A DNA stretch of 54,592 nucleotides from Salegentibacter flavus (lineage in GTDB: Bacteria; Bacteroidota; Bacteroidia; Flavobacteriales; Flavobacteriaceae). The DNA is taken from positions 1 through 54,592 of the forward strand of contig NZ_FOVL01000024.1 in NCBI RefSeq assembly GCF_900115145.1, in the 5' to 3' direction. Shown piece by piece: positions 24,422 through 33,666 of the stretch (positions within the stretch are counted from its first letter, which is position 1; the number at the start of each line of letters is the position of its first letter). The notes below the pieces were generated by a model. That model saw only the letters and a program-made list of their open reading frames with translations, was not told the origin of the DNA and searched no databases. The translations under genes and the position numbers were made by a program.

Positions 24422-25882
24422 ATGATTATGAAATTAAATAAATATCTATTAATTGTTCCTTTCATCTTGTTCCTTAGTTCTTGTGATGAAGATCGTCTTG
24501 ACCTTTATCCTTTAACGACCCTCTCAGAAGGAACATTTTACCAGGACTTATCTCAGATTGAATCGGCTGTGGATGATGTTTACCGTCAAATAGGACGGCT
24601 ATATGATTCTCGTAGTATACCATCGCTTTATGGAATACTATATTCTGATAATGGAGAGGTCGTTGCTCAACTTGCTGGAACTCCTGTTTATCAACCAATT
24701 GATAACCATGAAATAACGGCAGATAATCCCTTAATAGAGGAGGCATGGGACGTTGCTTATAATGCGATTTTCATTACTAATAATCTAATCGAGCAGCTGG
24801 AAACCACTGAAGTGGAAATCAGTGAAGATTATAAAAAGAGAATGATCGCCGAAGTCAAATTAGTACGGTCACTTGCTTATTTTAACCTTGTTAGAGCTTT
24901 TGGTGCAGTACCTCTTATTACTGAGAGTATTTCCGCAGCTGAAGCTTATGATTATTTAAGGGAAGATCCTGATAAAGTATATGAACAAATAATAAACGAT
25001 CTTACTTTAGCTAAAAATGATCTACCAGCAAACTATTCTGGTGGAGATGTTGGCCGAGTTACGCAATACAGTGCTGCTGCTGTTCTAGCAAAGATACATT
25101 TAACAAGAGGGGAAATTACGGCTGCACAAACGGAACTTGAATTTATAATTAACAGTGGAGAATTTTCTTTGGATGCTAATAATGATGGAACAGTGAATGT
25201 GGAAGATTATTTATATATCTTCAAATCAGATACCAAAAATAGTAAATCTTCAATTCTGGAAGCCCAATATATGTCTGGGGTAAATGCCGCTAATTCCAGA
25301 CATCAAACGGATTTTTCACCTTATGCAGAGGATTGGAGGCATCCATGGATCGATGAAAGTATTGTTCGAGGAACGGGGTTTAATATCCCTACAGATGATT
25401 TAGCATCTGAATTTGAAAGTGGAGATCTAAGAGAGGAAATTACAGTAGTTCCTGGTTACGAAAATGCTTCAGGCATTTTTAGGGAGGATGCTTTTACCTT
25501 AAAATATTTTGATCCAAACTGGTGGAATCCCGGCCAAAACTTCGAAATTATCCGCTATGCTGATATTCTACTGATGTATGCTGAAGTTACAGGTGATCCC
25601 GAATACCTGAATATGGTCCGGGATAGGGTTGATTTGCCTCCTTATGGATCACCTGATTATCCTTCAGCTTTATATCCTACATTAGAATTGGCAATAGAAC
25701 ATGAAAGAAGAATGGAACTTGCCATGGAAATGCATCGTTTTTTCGACTTGGTTAGAACAGGACGTGCAGTTGAAGTGATGCAAGTTAAGGTGCCCAGTTT
25801 TGATAGTGACAAATTGTTATTTCCAATACCACTTTATGCAATTGATGTAAATCCGGGTCTGACACAAAACCCGGGATATTAA
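24422..25882 (+). CDS. susD: SusD/RagB-family surface glycan-binding lipoprotein
   Basis: 486 residues. Lipoprotein signal ending LFLSSCDEDRLDLYP with the acylated Cys near residue 22. A TPR-like scaffold follows (VKLVRSLAYFNLVRAFGAVPL is the conserved family block), and the C-terminal RagB region holds EHERRMELAMEMHRFFDLVR and ends LTQNPGY. It caps the SusC barrel and captures glycan. ATG 24422 and 24428 are both possible; the second lacks two residues only. Confidence 0.95.
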   Translation: MIMKLNKYLLIVPFILFLSSCDEDRLDLYPLTTLSEGTFYQDLSQIESAVDDVYRQIGRLYDSRSIPSLYGILYSDNGEVVAQLAGTPVYQPIDNHEITADNPLIEEAWDVAYNAIFITNNLIEQLETTEVEISEDYKKRMIAEVKLVRSLAYFNLVRAFGAVPLITESISAAEAYDYLREDPDKVYEQIINDLTLAKNDLPANYSGGDVGRVTQYSAAAVLAKIHLTRGEITAAQTELEFIINSGEFSLDANNDGTVNVEDYLYIFKSDTKNSKSSILEAQYMSGVNAANSRHQTDFSPYAEDWRHPWIDESIVRGTGFNIPTDDLASEFESGDLREEITVVPGYENASGIFREDAFTLKYFDPNWWNPGQNFEIIRYADILLMYAEVTGDPEYLNMVRDRVDLPPYGSPDYPSALYPTLELAIEHERRMELAMEMHRFFDLVRTGRAVEVMQVKVPSFDSDKLLFPIPLYAIDVNPGLTQNPGY

Positions 25883-25920
25883 AAAATTTATTTTAAAGAA
25901 ACTTAAAAATCGAAAATTTC

Positions 25921-27303
25921 ATGAAATCAAAATATTCATTAATTCACAAAACAGGACTATTAGTTTTTATTTTGTGTTTTCTTATAAGTTGCAAAGAAAC
26001 TTCGCCTGACGAGGGACCGTGGGTTGAATTATTCGACGGAGAAACTTTAGATGGCTGGTATACAAAAGGTGGAGATGCCTCTTATCGAATTGAAGATGGA
26101 GCTATAGTTGGTTCAACAGTATTTGATACGCAAAATACAAGTACTTTTTTAATAACTGAGAAGGAGTATGATGATTTTATTCTTGAACTTGATTATAAGG
26201 TGGATCCCAACATGAATTCAGGTATCCAGATTAGGAGCAACAGCCTTGAACATTATATGGATGGAAGAGTTCATGGTTATCAAATAGAAATTGATCCTTC
26301 AGAGAGGGCCTGGAGTTCTGGAATTTATGATTCAAGTAGGCGGGGCTGGTTATTTCCTTTAAGGGATAACCCTGAAGCTCGGGATGCTTTTAAGCAGAAT
26401 GAATGGAATAATGTGAGGGTTGAGGCTATTGGTGATACTATTAAAACTTGGATTAATGGCGTGCCAGCCGCGCACCTGATTGATGATAAAACGAATAAAG
26501 GTTTTATTGCTCTTCAGGTACACGGTATTGGCGAAAATGATCCCGAAGGAACGGAGATCAGCTGGAAAAATATAAAGATACTTACAGAAAATCTTGATCA
26601 GTATTCTAAAGAAATGGCTGTAGAACCTGTTAACACCAAAAATCAATTGACCTATAATGAAGAGGAAAATGGATGGGAAATGCTTTGGGATGGTGAAACC
26701 ACTAATGGCTGGCGTGGGGCACGGTTGGATGAATTTCCAGACAATGGATGGATTGTTAAAAATGGCGAGTTAGTGATACTTGCTAGTGGAGGAGAAGAAT
26801 CTGCTGCGGGAGGGGATATCGTAACGACGGAACTTTATGGCGATTTTGAGTTGAAGATTGATTTTAAAATTTTTGAAGGATCCGCTAATAGTGGGATTAA
26901 ATATTATGTGGATACAGATATCAACAAAGGACCCGGTTCTTCCATTGGTTTGGAATATCAAATACTGGGAGAAGATCACCCTGATTATGAAGAAGGAAGT
27001 CATCCCGGAAGTAGGAAGATGGCTTCTTTATATGACCTGATAGAAGCCGATCCTATTCCTGTTAATCCTGTTGGAGAGTGGAATACTGCACATATCATTT
27101 CAAAGGATAATTATGTGGAACATTGGCTGAATGGTGCGAAAGTTCTTGAATATGAGAGAGGAAGCAATGATTTTCGGAAATTAGTCCAAAATAGTAAATA
27201 TGAAAAATGGCCTGAATTTGGAGAATTAGAAAAAGGCCGTATCCTTTTACAGGATCATGGGGACCACGTTGCTTTTAAAAATATTAAAATAAAAAAACTT
27301 TAA
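25921..27303 (+). CDS. Two-domain DUF1080 lipoprotein, 3-keto-disaccharide hydrolase family (copy A)
   Basis: 460 residues. The signal ends LCFLISCKETSP, a lipoprotein site at about residue 22. Two DUF1080 (PF06439) LamG-like domains follow: about 33-225 (LFDGETLDGWYTKGG, MNSGIQIRSNS, HGYQIEIDPS) and about 250-458 (LWDGETTNGWRGARL, ANSGIKYYVD, GLEYQILGEDH). Members of this family cleave glycosides oxidised to 3-keto sugars, by elimination and hydration. Acting in the envelope next to exported oxidoreductases, this protein is a good candidate bond-cleaving enzyme here. It follows susD by 38 bp. A homologue lies at 36662. Confidence 0.85.
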   Translation: MKSKYSLIHKTGLLVFILCFLISCKETSPDEGPWVELFDGETLDGWYTKGGDASYRIEDGAIVGSTVFDTQNTSTFLITEKEYDDFILELDYKVDPNMNSGIQIRSNSLEHYMDGRVHGYQIEIDPSERAWSSGIYDSSRRGWLFPLRDNPEARDAFKQNEWNNVRVEAIGDTIKTWINGVPAAHLIDDKTNKGFIALQVHGIGENDPEGTEISWKNIKILTENLDQYSKEMAVEPVNTKNQLTYNEEENGWEMLWDGETTNGWRGARLDEFPDNGWIVKNGELVILASGGEESAAGGDIVTTELYGDFELKIDFKIFEGSANSGIKYYVDTDINKGPGSSIGLEYQILGEDHPDYEEGSHPGSRKMASLYDLIEADPIPVNPVGEWNTAHIISKDNYVEHWLNGAKVLEYERGSNDFRKLVQNSKYEKWPEFGELEKGRILLQDHGDHVAFKNIKIKKL

Positions 27304-27317
27304 ATTAAATTAATCCA

Positions 27318-28631
27318 ATGACGACAAGAAGAAATTTTATTAAGAAGACCTCCCTTGGAGGTGCTGCGTTCACTTTACTTCCAGGAGTAGGATATTCAAA
27401 TATCTTTGGAGCCAATGAACGTATTAATGTTGCAGTTGTAGGGGTTCATAGCAGAGCGAAGGCACTTATTGGGGGGATTAATGCTTATTCTAATGCGAAA
27501 ATTATTTATAGTTGCGATGTTGACAGTGAAATATTAAAAGAACATAGTACGTGGTGCCAAGAGAATATAGGTTATATTCCTAAAGAGGAAAAGGACTTTA
27601 GAAAAATGCTTGAAGACAAGGATGTAGATGCTGTATTTATAGCCACACCCGATCATTGGCACGCGCCAATGGCCATTATGGCTTTACAAGCTGGGAAACA
27701 TGTTTACGTTGAAAAGCCTTGCAGTCATAGCCCTTATGAAAATGATGTCTTGGTAGCCGCACAAAAAAGGTATGGAAAGAAAGTACAAATGGGAAACCAA
27801 ACCCGCGCTAGCAGCCAACATAAATTAGCTGTTGAAGAAATCAATGATGGTATCATTGGAAAAGTTTACAAAGGTGAAGCGTACTATACCAATAACAGAC
27901 CTTCAATAGGGAAAGGGAAAATAATTGAAGTGCCGAAAACATTGGATTGGGATTTATGGCAGGGGCCTGCCCCGAGAGAGGATTATAAGGACAACATTCA
28001 TCCTTACAATTGGCATTGGTTTCGTAAGTGGGGCACGGGCGAAGTCGCAAATAACGGACTTCATGAAATTGATATTCTACGTTGGGCACTCGGAGTTGAT
28101 TTACCGAAAAGTGTAACATCCTTTGGTGGTAAATATACCTATGATGATGATTGGGAATTTCCGGATAATCAGGAGGTAACCTACCAATTTGACAATGATA
28201 AGCTTATTACCTATAAAGGACATAGCCGTGGAAAAATAGTAGTGCCTGACCAACCCGAAGCTATAGTTTATGGAAGCAAAGGAGCTATAATTTTTGGCTC
28301 AAATGATTATACAGTACACGACCTTGACGGAAACTTAGTTAAAGGAAAAAATGAAATAGATAAAATGGATAGCACTGATACTATGGGAGGAGGATCTACT
28401 ACTGTACTTCATGTAGCCAACTTTTTCGATGCTATCAGTAAAAATGAAGTTTTAAATTCACCTATTGTTGATGGAGCTATTTCGACCATGCTTACTCATT
28501 ATGGGAATATAGCCCAATTTACGGGCCGTACTATTAGAATAGATCAATCAACAGGTAAAATAGTAGAGGATGCTGAAGCTATGTCACATTGGAAGAGAGA
28601 ATATGCTGAAGGATGGGAACCAAAATTATAG
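27318..28631 (+). CDS. Exported Gfo/Idh/MocA-family oxidoreductase (copy A, first)
   Basis: 437 residues. A twin-arginine-type signal (TRRNFIKKTSLGGAAF) suggests export folded with NAD(P) bound. The Rossmann part has INVAVVGVHSRAKALIGG, IATPDHWHAPMAIMALQAGKH and HVYVEKPCSH with the catalytic Lys of the EKP motif; LDWDLWQGPAP and NWHWFRKWGTGEVANNGLHEIDI belong to the substrate domain. Partners of DUF1080 proteins oxidise or reduce sugar C3 to make or resolve 3-keto sugars. It starts 14 bp after the DUF1080 gene. The closest paralogue is at 38037. Confidence 0.88.
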   Translation: MTTRRNFIKKTSLGGAAFTLLPGVGYSNIFGANERINVAVVGVHSRAKALIGGINAYSNAKIIYSCDVDSEILKEHSTWCQENIGYIPKEEKDFRKMLEDKDVDAVFIATPDHWHAPMAIMALQAGKHVYVEKPCSHSPYENDVLVAAQKRYGKKVQMGNQTRASSQHKLAVEEINDGIIGKVYKGEAYYTNNRPSIGKGKIIEVPKTLDWDLWQGPAPREDYKDNIHPYNWHWFRKWGTGEVANNGLHEIDILRWALGVDLPKSVTSFGGKYTYDDDWEFPDNQEVTYQFDNDKLITYKGHSRGKIVVPDQPEAIVYGSKGAIIFGSNDYTVHDLDGNLVKGKNEIDKMDSTDTMGGGSTTVLHVANFFDAISKNEVLNSPIVDGAISTMLTHYGNIAQFTGRTIRIDQSTGKIVEDAEAMSHWKREYAEGWEPKL

Positions 28632-28637
28632 AAAAAA

Positions 28638-29876
28638 ATGAAGAGAAGGGAATTTGTGATAAAAGGAAGTATGGCATCATTGGCAGTGGCATCTTCAACT
28701 TCCATGTTAGGGAATTTTTATTCCTCTAAAGGTTCCAAAGATGTTGTGAATATTGGCATAATCGGCACGGGAAGCAGAGGTGGAGGTTTAATCCCTTTTA
28801 TTGAGGAAGTTGAAAATTTAAACCTGGTAGCGCTCTGTGATAATCTCCCGTTCAGATTGGAGGATGGCCTCAAAAGGGCGAATCGGAAAGTTACCGGCTA
28901 TTTAGAATACCGGAAGATGCTTGAAAACAAAGATATTGATGCGGTTTTGGTCGCGACCCCTTTTTATTCTCATTCTAAAATAGAGATTGATGCATTGCAG
29001 GCGGGGAAACATGTCTATGGAGAAAAAACCCTGGCAAAAGGCTATAAGGAAATCAAAGATTTACTGCTGCAAGCTAAAGCTTCGCCCATGGTATTTCAGA
29101 CAGGGCATCAGCTGCGTAGTTCGCAGCTCTATGTCCACGTGGTGGATCTAATAAAAGATGGGAAAATTGGACAAGTTGAGGCTATTGAATGCCAATACAA
29201 CCGGGATAGTAGTTGGAGAAGACCTGTGCCGAGTCCTGAACTGGAGAAAGCTATCAACTGGAGAATGTACAGGGAGTTTTCTGGCGGACTTGTAGCTGAA
29301 CTTTCTTCCCATCAGATTGATTTTGCCAACTGGTTACTGGATTCCACTCCCACCCAGGTTATGGGGACAGGAGGATTAGATTACTGGAAAGATGGCCGAG
29401 AAATATATGACAATGTTCATCTTATCTATAGTTATCCAAATGGAGTAGAGGCTAAATTCACCTGTTTAAGTACCAACGCAAAAGATGGTTATCAGATTAA
29501 GGTTATCGGAGAAAAAGGCACAATACTATTAGGTTTTGCAGAGGCCTGGCTTTTTCCTGAAGGTCAACCTGAGAAAAAACATGGAGAAGTTGATGGTGTT
29601 TCTGGAGCAACCATTTCTTGGGAACAAGGTAAAGGGATACCCATTAAAATAAATCACAACGACCCCAGTAAGCAAGCTCTAATGGATTTCAGGGAAAGTA
29701 TTGTAAATAAAAAAAATCCCATTTCTGATATTGTTTCTGGGGCTAAGACTGCTATCTGTGTTCAGATGGCTTTAGACGCAATGCACAATAATGAGATTGT
29801 TCATTGGAAGTCGGAATTCGATGATGTTTTAAAACATGTTCATAAACGTTCCTTATCTGGTGGACTTTCTAGATAA
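28638..29876 (+). CDS. Exported Gfo/Idh/MocA-family oxidoreductase (copy A, second)
   Basis: 412 residues. The start MKRREFVIKGSMASLAVASS is a twin-arginine-like signal. Nucleotide-binding motif VNIGIIGTGSRGGGLIPF; the usual EKP reads HVYGEKTLAKG, so the proline is replaced but the lysine remains. [22 protein letters not shown] holds the substrate-side His. It lies 6 bp after its neighbour, so the trio is one operon. A decayed relative of this gene occupies 39380-40525. It may act on the other end of the redox cycle or on a different sugar. Confidence 0.87.
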   Translation: MKRREFVIKGSMASLAVASSTSMLGNFYSSKGSKDVVNIGIIGTGSRGGGLIPFIEEVENLNLVALCDNLPFRLEDGLKRANRKVTGYLEYRKMLENKDIDAVLVATPFYSHSKIEIDALQAGKHVYGEKTLAKGYKEIKDLLLQAKASPMVFQTGHQLRSSQLYVHVVDLIKDGKIGQVEAIECQYNRDSSWRRPVPSPELEKAINWRMYREFSGGLVAELSSHQIDFANWLLDSTPTQVMGTGGLDYWKDGREIYDNVHLIYSYPNGVEAKFTCLSTNAKDGYQIKVIGEKGTILLGFAEAWLFPEGQPEKKHGEVDGVSGATISWEQGKGIPIKINHNDPSKQALMDFRESIVNKKNPISDIVSGAKTAICVQMALDAMHNNEIVHWKSEFDDVLKHVHKRSLSGGLSR

Positions 29877-29894
29877 AAACCAATTCGGGTTTTT
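29876..29894 (+). terminator. Small hairpin after the module A trio
   Basis: AAAACC and GGTTTT form a 6 bp stem with loop AATTCG, followed by T, just past the stop. The stem is short, so it may only slow transcription before the nagB gene. Confidence 0.35.
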
Positions 29895-29979
29895 ACTAAA
29901 ATATTTTATCACTTCAGGTATTGTTTAGAATTGAGTTTGATAATTCGATAACAACAATCAGAGTAAATTTTAATTTTAT

Positions 29980-30720
29980 ATGACAATAAATATAAGTGAA
30001 AATCCTGCGGAACTCGGAAAATTAGCAGGGAGTTCTGCAGCAGATTTTATTCGTGCATCTATTGACAAGAGGGGTGCCTGTAATATAATATTGGCTACAG
30101 GTACCAGTCAATTTGAAACCTTAAATCAGCTATTAGAGGAGCCTGATATTAATTGGAGTAAGGTAGTGGTGTTTCATTTGGATGAGTATATAGACCTACC
30201 AATAACACATCCTGCCAGTTTCAGGAAGTATCTAAAAGAAAGATTTGTAGAAAAAGTTGACACCTTGCAATCTGTTTTTTTTATTGATGGAGAAGTCGAC
30301 CCTAAAGATGAATGCAAACGTTTAGGGGAGGCCATTCACAAACATCCTATTGATGTTGCTCTAATTGGGATTGGAGAAAACGGACATTTAGCTTTCAATG
30401 ACCCACCTGCCGATTTTGAAACCGATGATCCGTTCATTGTAGTGGAATTGGATGAAGAATGTAGGAAGCAACAATTTAATGAAGGCTGGTTTCCAAACAT
30501 TGAAGCAGTGCCTCGGAAGGCTATCAGCATGTCTATCAAGCAGATATTGAAATCAAGGCATATTTTCTGCTCTGTGCCAGATAGACGAAAAGCCAAGGCA
30601 GTTAAAGATTGTTTGGAAAAAGAAGTGAGTAACTTTCATCCGGCGAGTATTTTACAGCAACACCCAAATTGCCGCATTTTTTTAGATACGGCTTCGGCTG
30701 CATTATTAACAATTAAATAA
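29980..30720 (+). CDS. nagB: Glucosamine-6-phosphate deaminase-like protein (NagB family)
   Basis: 246 residues. VVVFHLDEYIDLPITHPASF includes the catalytic Asp of NagB, and LIGIGENGHLAFNDPPADFE carries the GHxAFN motif, though the following Glu of classical NagB is Asp here. NagB turns GlcN-6-P into fructose-6-P and ammonia. The shorter length (about 266 in E. coli) and the Glu to Asp change place it in the NagB-like subgroup found in Bacteroidota and Planctomycetes, which may use another amino-sugar phosphate. It is cytoplasmic and linked with nagA downstream. Confidence 0.78.
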   Translation: MTINISENPAELGKLAGSSAADFIRASIDKRGACNIILATGTSQFETLNQLLEEPDINWSKVVVFHLDEYIDLPITHPASFRKYLKERFVEKVDTLQSVFFIDGEVDPKDECKRLGEAIHKHPIDVALIGIGENGHLAFNDPPADFETDDPFIVVELDEECRKQQFNEGWFPNIEAVPRKAISMSIKQILKSRHIFCSVPDRRKAKAVKDCLEKEVSNFHPASILQQHPNCRIFLDTASAALLTIK

Positions 30721-30736
30721 ATAAGATTTTAAGACA

Positions 30737-30817
30737 ATGAAAATTCCTTTTGTAGACTATGACTCCATGGTTAGCAGCAAAGCATTTAGAATTTCAGCTA
30801 TTAAAAGAAATTTATAA
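30737..30817 (+). pseudogene. Possible 26-codon remnant between nagB and the oxidoreductase gene
   Basis: MKIPFVDYDSMVSSKAFRI, then SAIKRNL and a TAA. The first eight residues look like the conserved start of a sugar aminotransferase-type enzyme (DegT-like MxIPFVDL), but the rest does not continue the fold. Most likely a leftover start of a deleted gene or a chance peptide. Confidence 0.25.
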
Positions 30818-30872
30818 AATCATCCTATTTTTTTGACCCTTAGAGTCACATCGCCATTTTAGTAAATTAATT

Positions 30873-31904
30873 ATGAAGAAAATAAAGCTTGGTTTTGGTA
30901 TAATCGGAACAGGTTCTATTGCATCTCACCATGTGAAAAGTCTTGAGGAAATTGAAAATTGTGAATTAGTTGCAGTTTGTAGTTCTACAACCGAAAGAGC
31001 AAAAATAGCTTCTGAAAGGTTTGGAGTTCCGGCATATTCAAATATTGATAATTTCCTGTTAAGGGAAGATTTAGATATAGTATCTGTTTGTACTCAGAGT
31101 GGAAACCACATGGAACCTATAATTGCTGCAGCTATGGCAGGAAAACATATTATAACAGAAAAACCTCTGGAGGTAAGCCTAAAGAGGGCTAACCGAATCA
31201 TATCTGTTTGTAAATCACAGGGTGTAAAATTAAGTGTTATTTTTCAAAATAGGTTCAATCCAGGTTATCTGCAATTGAAACAAATTGTTCAACAGGGTTC
31301 TTTGGGTAAATTGATTTTAGGGAATGCTTATATCAAATGGTATAGACAGGAAGATTATTACAACAAGAGCAACTGGAAGGGAACCGTTAAAGGAGATGGG
31401 GGTGCAGCTTTAATCAACCAGGGCATTCATACAATAGATCTATTGCTGGATATTATGCAAGATGTACAAAACGTATTTGGACAGGTAAAGACGATGGTAC
31501 ACGATATTGAAGGAGAAGATATTGGAATTGCTTTATTAAACTTTAAAAATGGAGCTATGGGAACTATTGAAGGAGGCACATCACTGTATCCCGGTTACGA
31601 GGAACGTTTGGAAATCTTTGGTGAATATGGAAGTATTATTTATGAAGGGGGTAAAATAGTTAATTGCGATTTTAAAGGAAAAGAAGATTCAGCGATTGAC
31701 CCTTCAAAATTTTCATCAAGTGGGGCTTCAAATCCTATGTCTGTGGATTATCGATTGCATAAGTTACAAATAGAGGAGATGGTGGACGCAATTCACAATG
31801 ACCGAGAACCTTTGGTAAATGGTGAAACTGCCATTAAATCTTTGGAATTGATATCAGCAATCTATCAATCTTCTAAAGAGAAAAAATTAATCGATCTAAA
31901 ATGA
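30873..31904 (+). CDS. Cytoplasmic Gfo/Idh/MocA-family oxidoreductase
   Basis: 343 residues, no signal peptide, unlike the other family members in the window. FGIIGTGSIASHHVKSL is the nucleotide-binding motif, HIITEKPLEVS the catalytic EKP, and ALINQGIHTIDLLLDIMQD the substrate helix with the conserved His. It sits between nagB and a symporter gene and so probably works on the imported sugar, for example reducing a 3-keto product back to a usable sugar. Substrate not determined by sequence. Confidence 0.88.
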   Translation: MKKIKLGFGIIGTGSIASHHVKSLEEIENCELVAVCSSTTERAKIASERFGVPAYSNIDNFLLREDLDIVSVCTQSGNHMEPIIAAAMAGKHIITEKPLEVSLKRANRIISVCKSQGVKLSVIFQNRFNPGYLQLKQIVQQGSLGKLILGNAYIKWYRQEDYYNKSNWKGTVKGDGGAALINQGIHTIDLLLDIMQDVQNVFGQVKTMVHDIEGEDIGIALLNFKNGAMGTIEGGTSLYPGYEERLEIFGEYGSIIYEGGKIVNCDFKGKEDSAIDPSKFSSSGASNPMSVDYRLHKLQIEEMVDAIHNDREPLVNGETAIKSLELISAIYQSSKEKKLIDLK

Positions 31905-32048
31905 AAGGATTATGCTCCTAGTTAATAGAAGTGTATTAAGGTAAAAACTCATAAAGGCCGCCAGCATTTCGTGCATCAAACATAGAAATACCATCCTCTG
32001 TAAGCAAAAGTAAAAGTGGATAATTTAGTAACAATAAATGATTAAACA

Positions 32049-33551
32049 ATGGAGGTAAACAATATCGATATTATAGTAATTTTTATTTTCTTTTTAGCAA
32101 TGATCATCATCGGGATTTATGCTTATTTTAAAAACCAAAGTTCTGAAGATTTTTTTATTGCAGGGGGAGATCTGCCTTGGTGGTTATCTGGAATTTCTCA
32201 CCATGTTTCAGGTTATAGTGGTGCTGTTTTTGTGGCTTATGCAGCGCTTGCCTATACTCATGGATTTTCTTTATATGTATGGTGGGCATTTACTATAGGA
32301 GTGGCAATAATAGCAACTGCTAAAATTTTCCCTGTCTATTGGGTTCGTTTACGAAAAAAATTTCAAATTCAGTCCCCACTGGAATATTTAGCTATTCGGT
32401 ATAATGTGTTAACTCAGCAGATTATAGCGTGGGTTGGTGTTACACTTAAGCTTTTTGATGTTGGAGCCAAATGGGCTGCAATTGCCATTCTTCTAAACGT
32501 CACTACAGGAATTCCATTCGAATATGGGATATTAATATCAGGCGGTATTTCCCTGATTTACATAACTATAGGTGGACTTTGGGCTGTGATTTTTACAGAT
32601 CTGGCGCAATTTCTTGTGCAGCTTATAGCGGGTATCACGATGTTTGTTGTGGTGGTAACCAGATTTGGAGGATGGAGTTCCATTACCGGAATTTGGGACC
32701 AGCTTCCCTCTGAAAATAGCCAGTTATTTAATGATCCTTATACTATAAGTTTTGCTGTGGTTTTTCTATTCATTAACTTTTTGAGTTATAATGGGGGTAG
32801 CTGGCCTCTTGCAACGCGGTACATTTCATCTAATACCGAGAAGGCTGCTTCAAAAGCAGCTTATCTCTCAGGGATACTTTATTTGATATGGCCCCTGATC
32901 TTGTTTTTTCCTATGTGGGCAGCTCCTCTTATTTTACCTGATATGGAGGATCCCTCGCAATCTTATGGTGTTTTGATTGAAGAACTTTTGCCACATGGAC
33001 TAATTGGTTTAGTTATCGCTTCTTTATTTGCCAATACTATGTCGATGACTTCGTCAGATATTAATACTATCTCTGCTGTCATTACACGAGACATACTTCC
33101 CGTCGTATCTGATAAATTCAAAAATAAAAGAACATCATTATTAACAGCCCGAATCACAACTTTTGTGTTTACTTTTTTGACAATTGTAATTGCCTTTCAG
33201 TATGAATATTTTGGGGGAGTATTAGGACTTATTGTTACATGGTTCGGGGCGTTAATTGGGCCTATAGCTGTGCCATTATTGTTTGGTTTGATTCCTTTTT
33301 TTAGAAATTGTGGTCCGGTTGCAGCTATTTCTTCCGTGGCGGCGGGATTAGTTACCTTTAGTATAACAAAAATTTTAACCATGGATGGTATAACAGAAAT
33401 TTTAGCAGTGGAAAGTATGGCACTAGAGATAGGTTTGCCGGTGATTATTAGTATGATTGTCTATTCTTTCGTTGGGTGGATGAGAAGAAAGCCTGTGACA
33501 AAAGAGGTAAAGGATTTAGAGGCTGCAATAGCTGTGAAATCAGATGGTTAA
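32049..33551 (+). CDS. Sodium:solute symporter (SSS family)
   Basis: 500 residues with about 13 membrane helices. YFKNQSSEDFFIAGGDLPWWLSG is the family start, and TLKLFDVGAKWAAIA plus LFANTMSMTSSDINTISAVI contain the sodium-site region of SSS proteins. It brings a sugar or sugar derivative across the inner membrane using Na+. Coupled by position to nagA, nagB and the cytoplasmic oxidoreductase. Only about 145 bp separate it from the upstream gene; no strong terminator is seen, so co-transcription is possible. Confidence 0.9.
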   Translation: MEVNNIDIIVIFIFFLAMIIIGIYAYFKNQSSEDFFIAGGDLPWWLSGISHHVSGYSGAVFVAYAALAYTHGFSLYVWWAFTIGVAIIATAKIFPVYWVRLRKKFQIQSPLEYLAIRYNVLTQQIIAWVGVTLKLFDVGAKWAAIAILLNVTTGIPFEYGILISGGISLIYITIGGLWAVIFTDLAQFLVQLIAGITMFVVVVTRFGGWSSITGIWDQLPSENSQLFNDPYTISFAVVFLFINFLSYNGGSWPLATRYISSNTEKAASKAAYLSGILYLIWPLILFFPMWAAPLILPDMEDPSQSYGVLIEELLPHGLIGLVIASLFANTMSMTSSDINTISAVITRDILPVVSDKFKNKRTSLLTARITTFVFTFLTIVIAFQYEYFGGVLGLIVTWFGALIGPIAVPLLFGLIPFFRNCGPVAAISSVAAGLVTFSITKILTMDGITEILAVESMALEIGLPVIISMIVYSFVGWMRRKPVTKEVKDLEAAIAVKSDG

Positions 33552-33666
33552 TTAATATTGAAACCAGAATATAATAGTGTTTCGAAAGAAAAATTATTTG
33601 TGCCATTTTAATTATGGTTTTAAATAAGGGAAAATAACCCGTAGACTTAAGTTTTATAAAACACAT

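Noticed and set aside
30312-30325. GCAAACGTTTAGG inside nagB resembles the module A LacI operator
   Set aside because: Only the left half and the centre match, it lies within coding sequence (codons for C-K-R-L), and there is no promoter near it.
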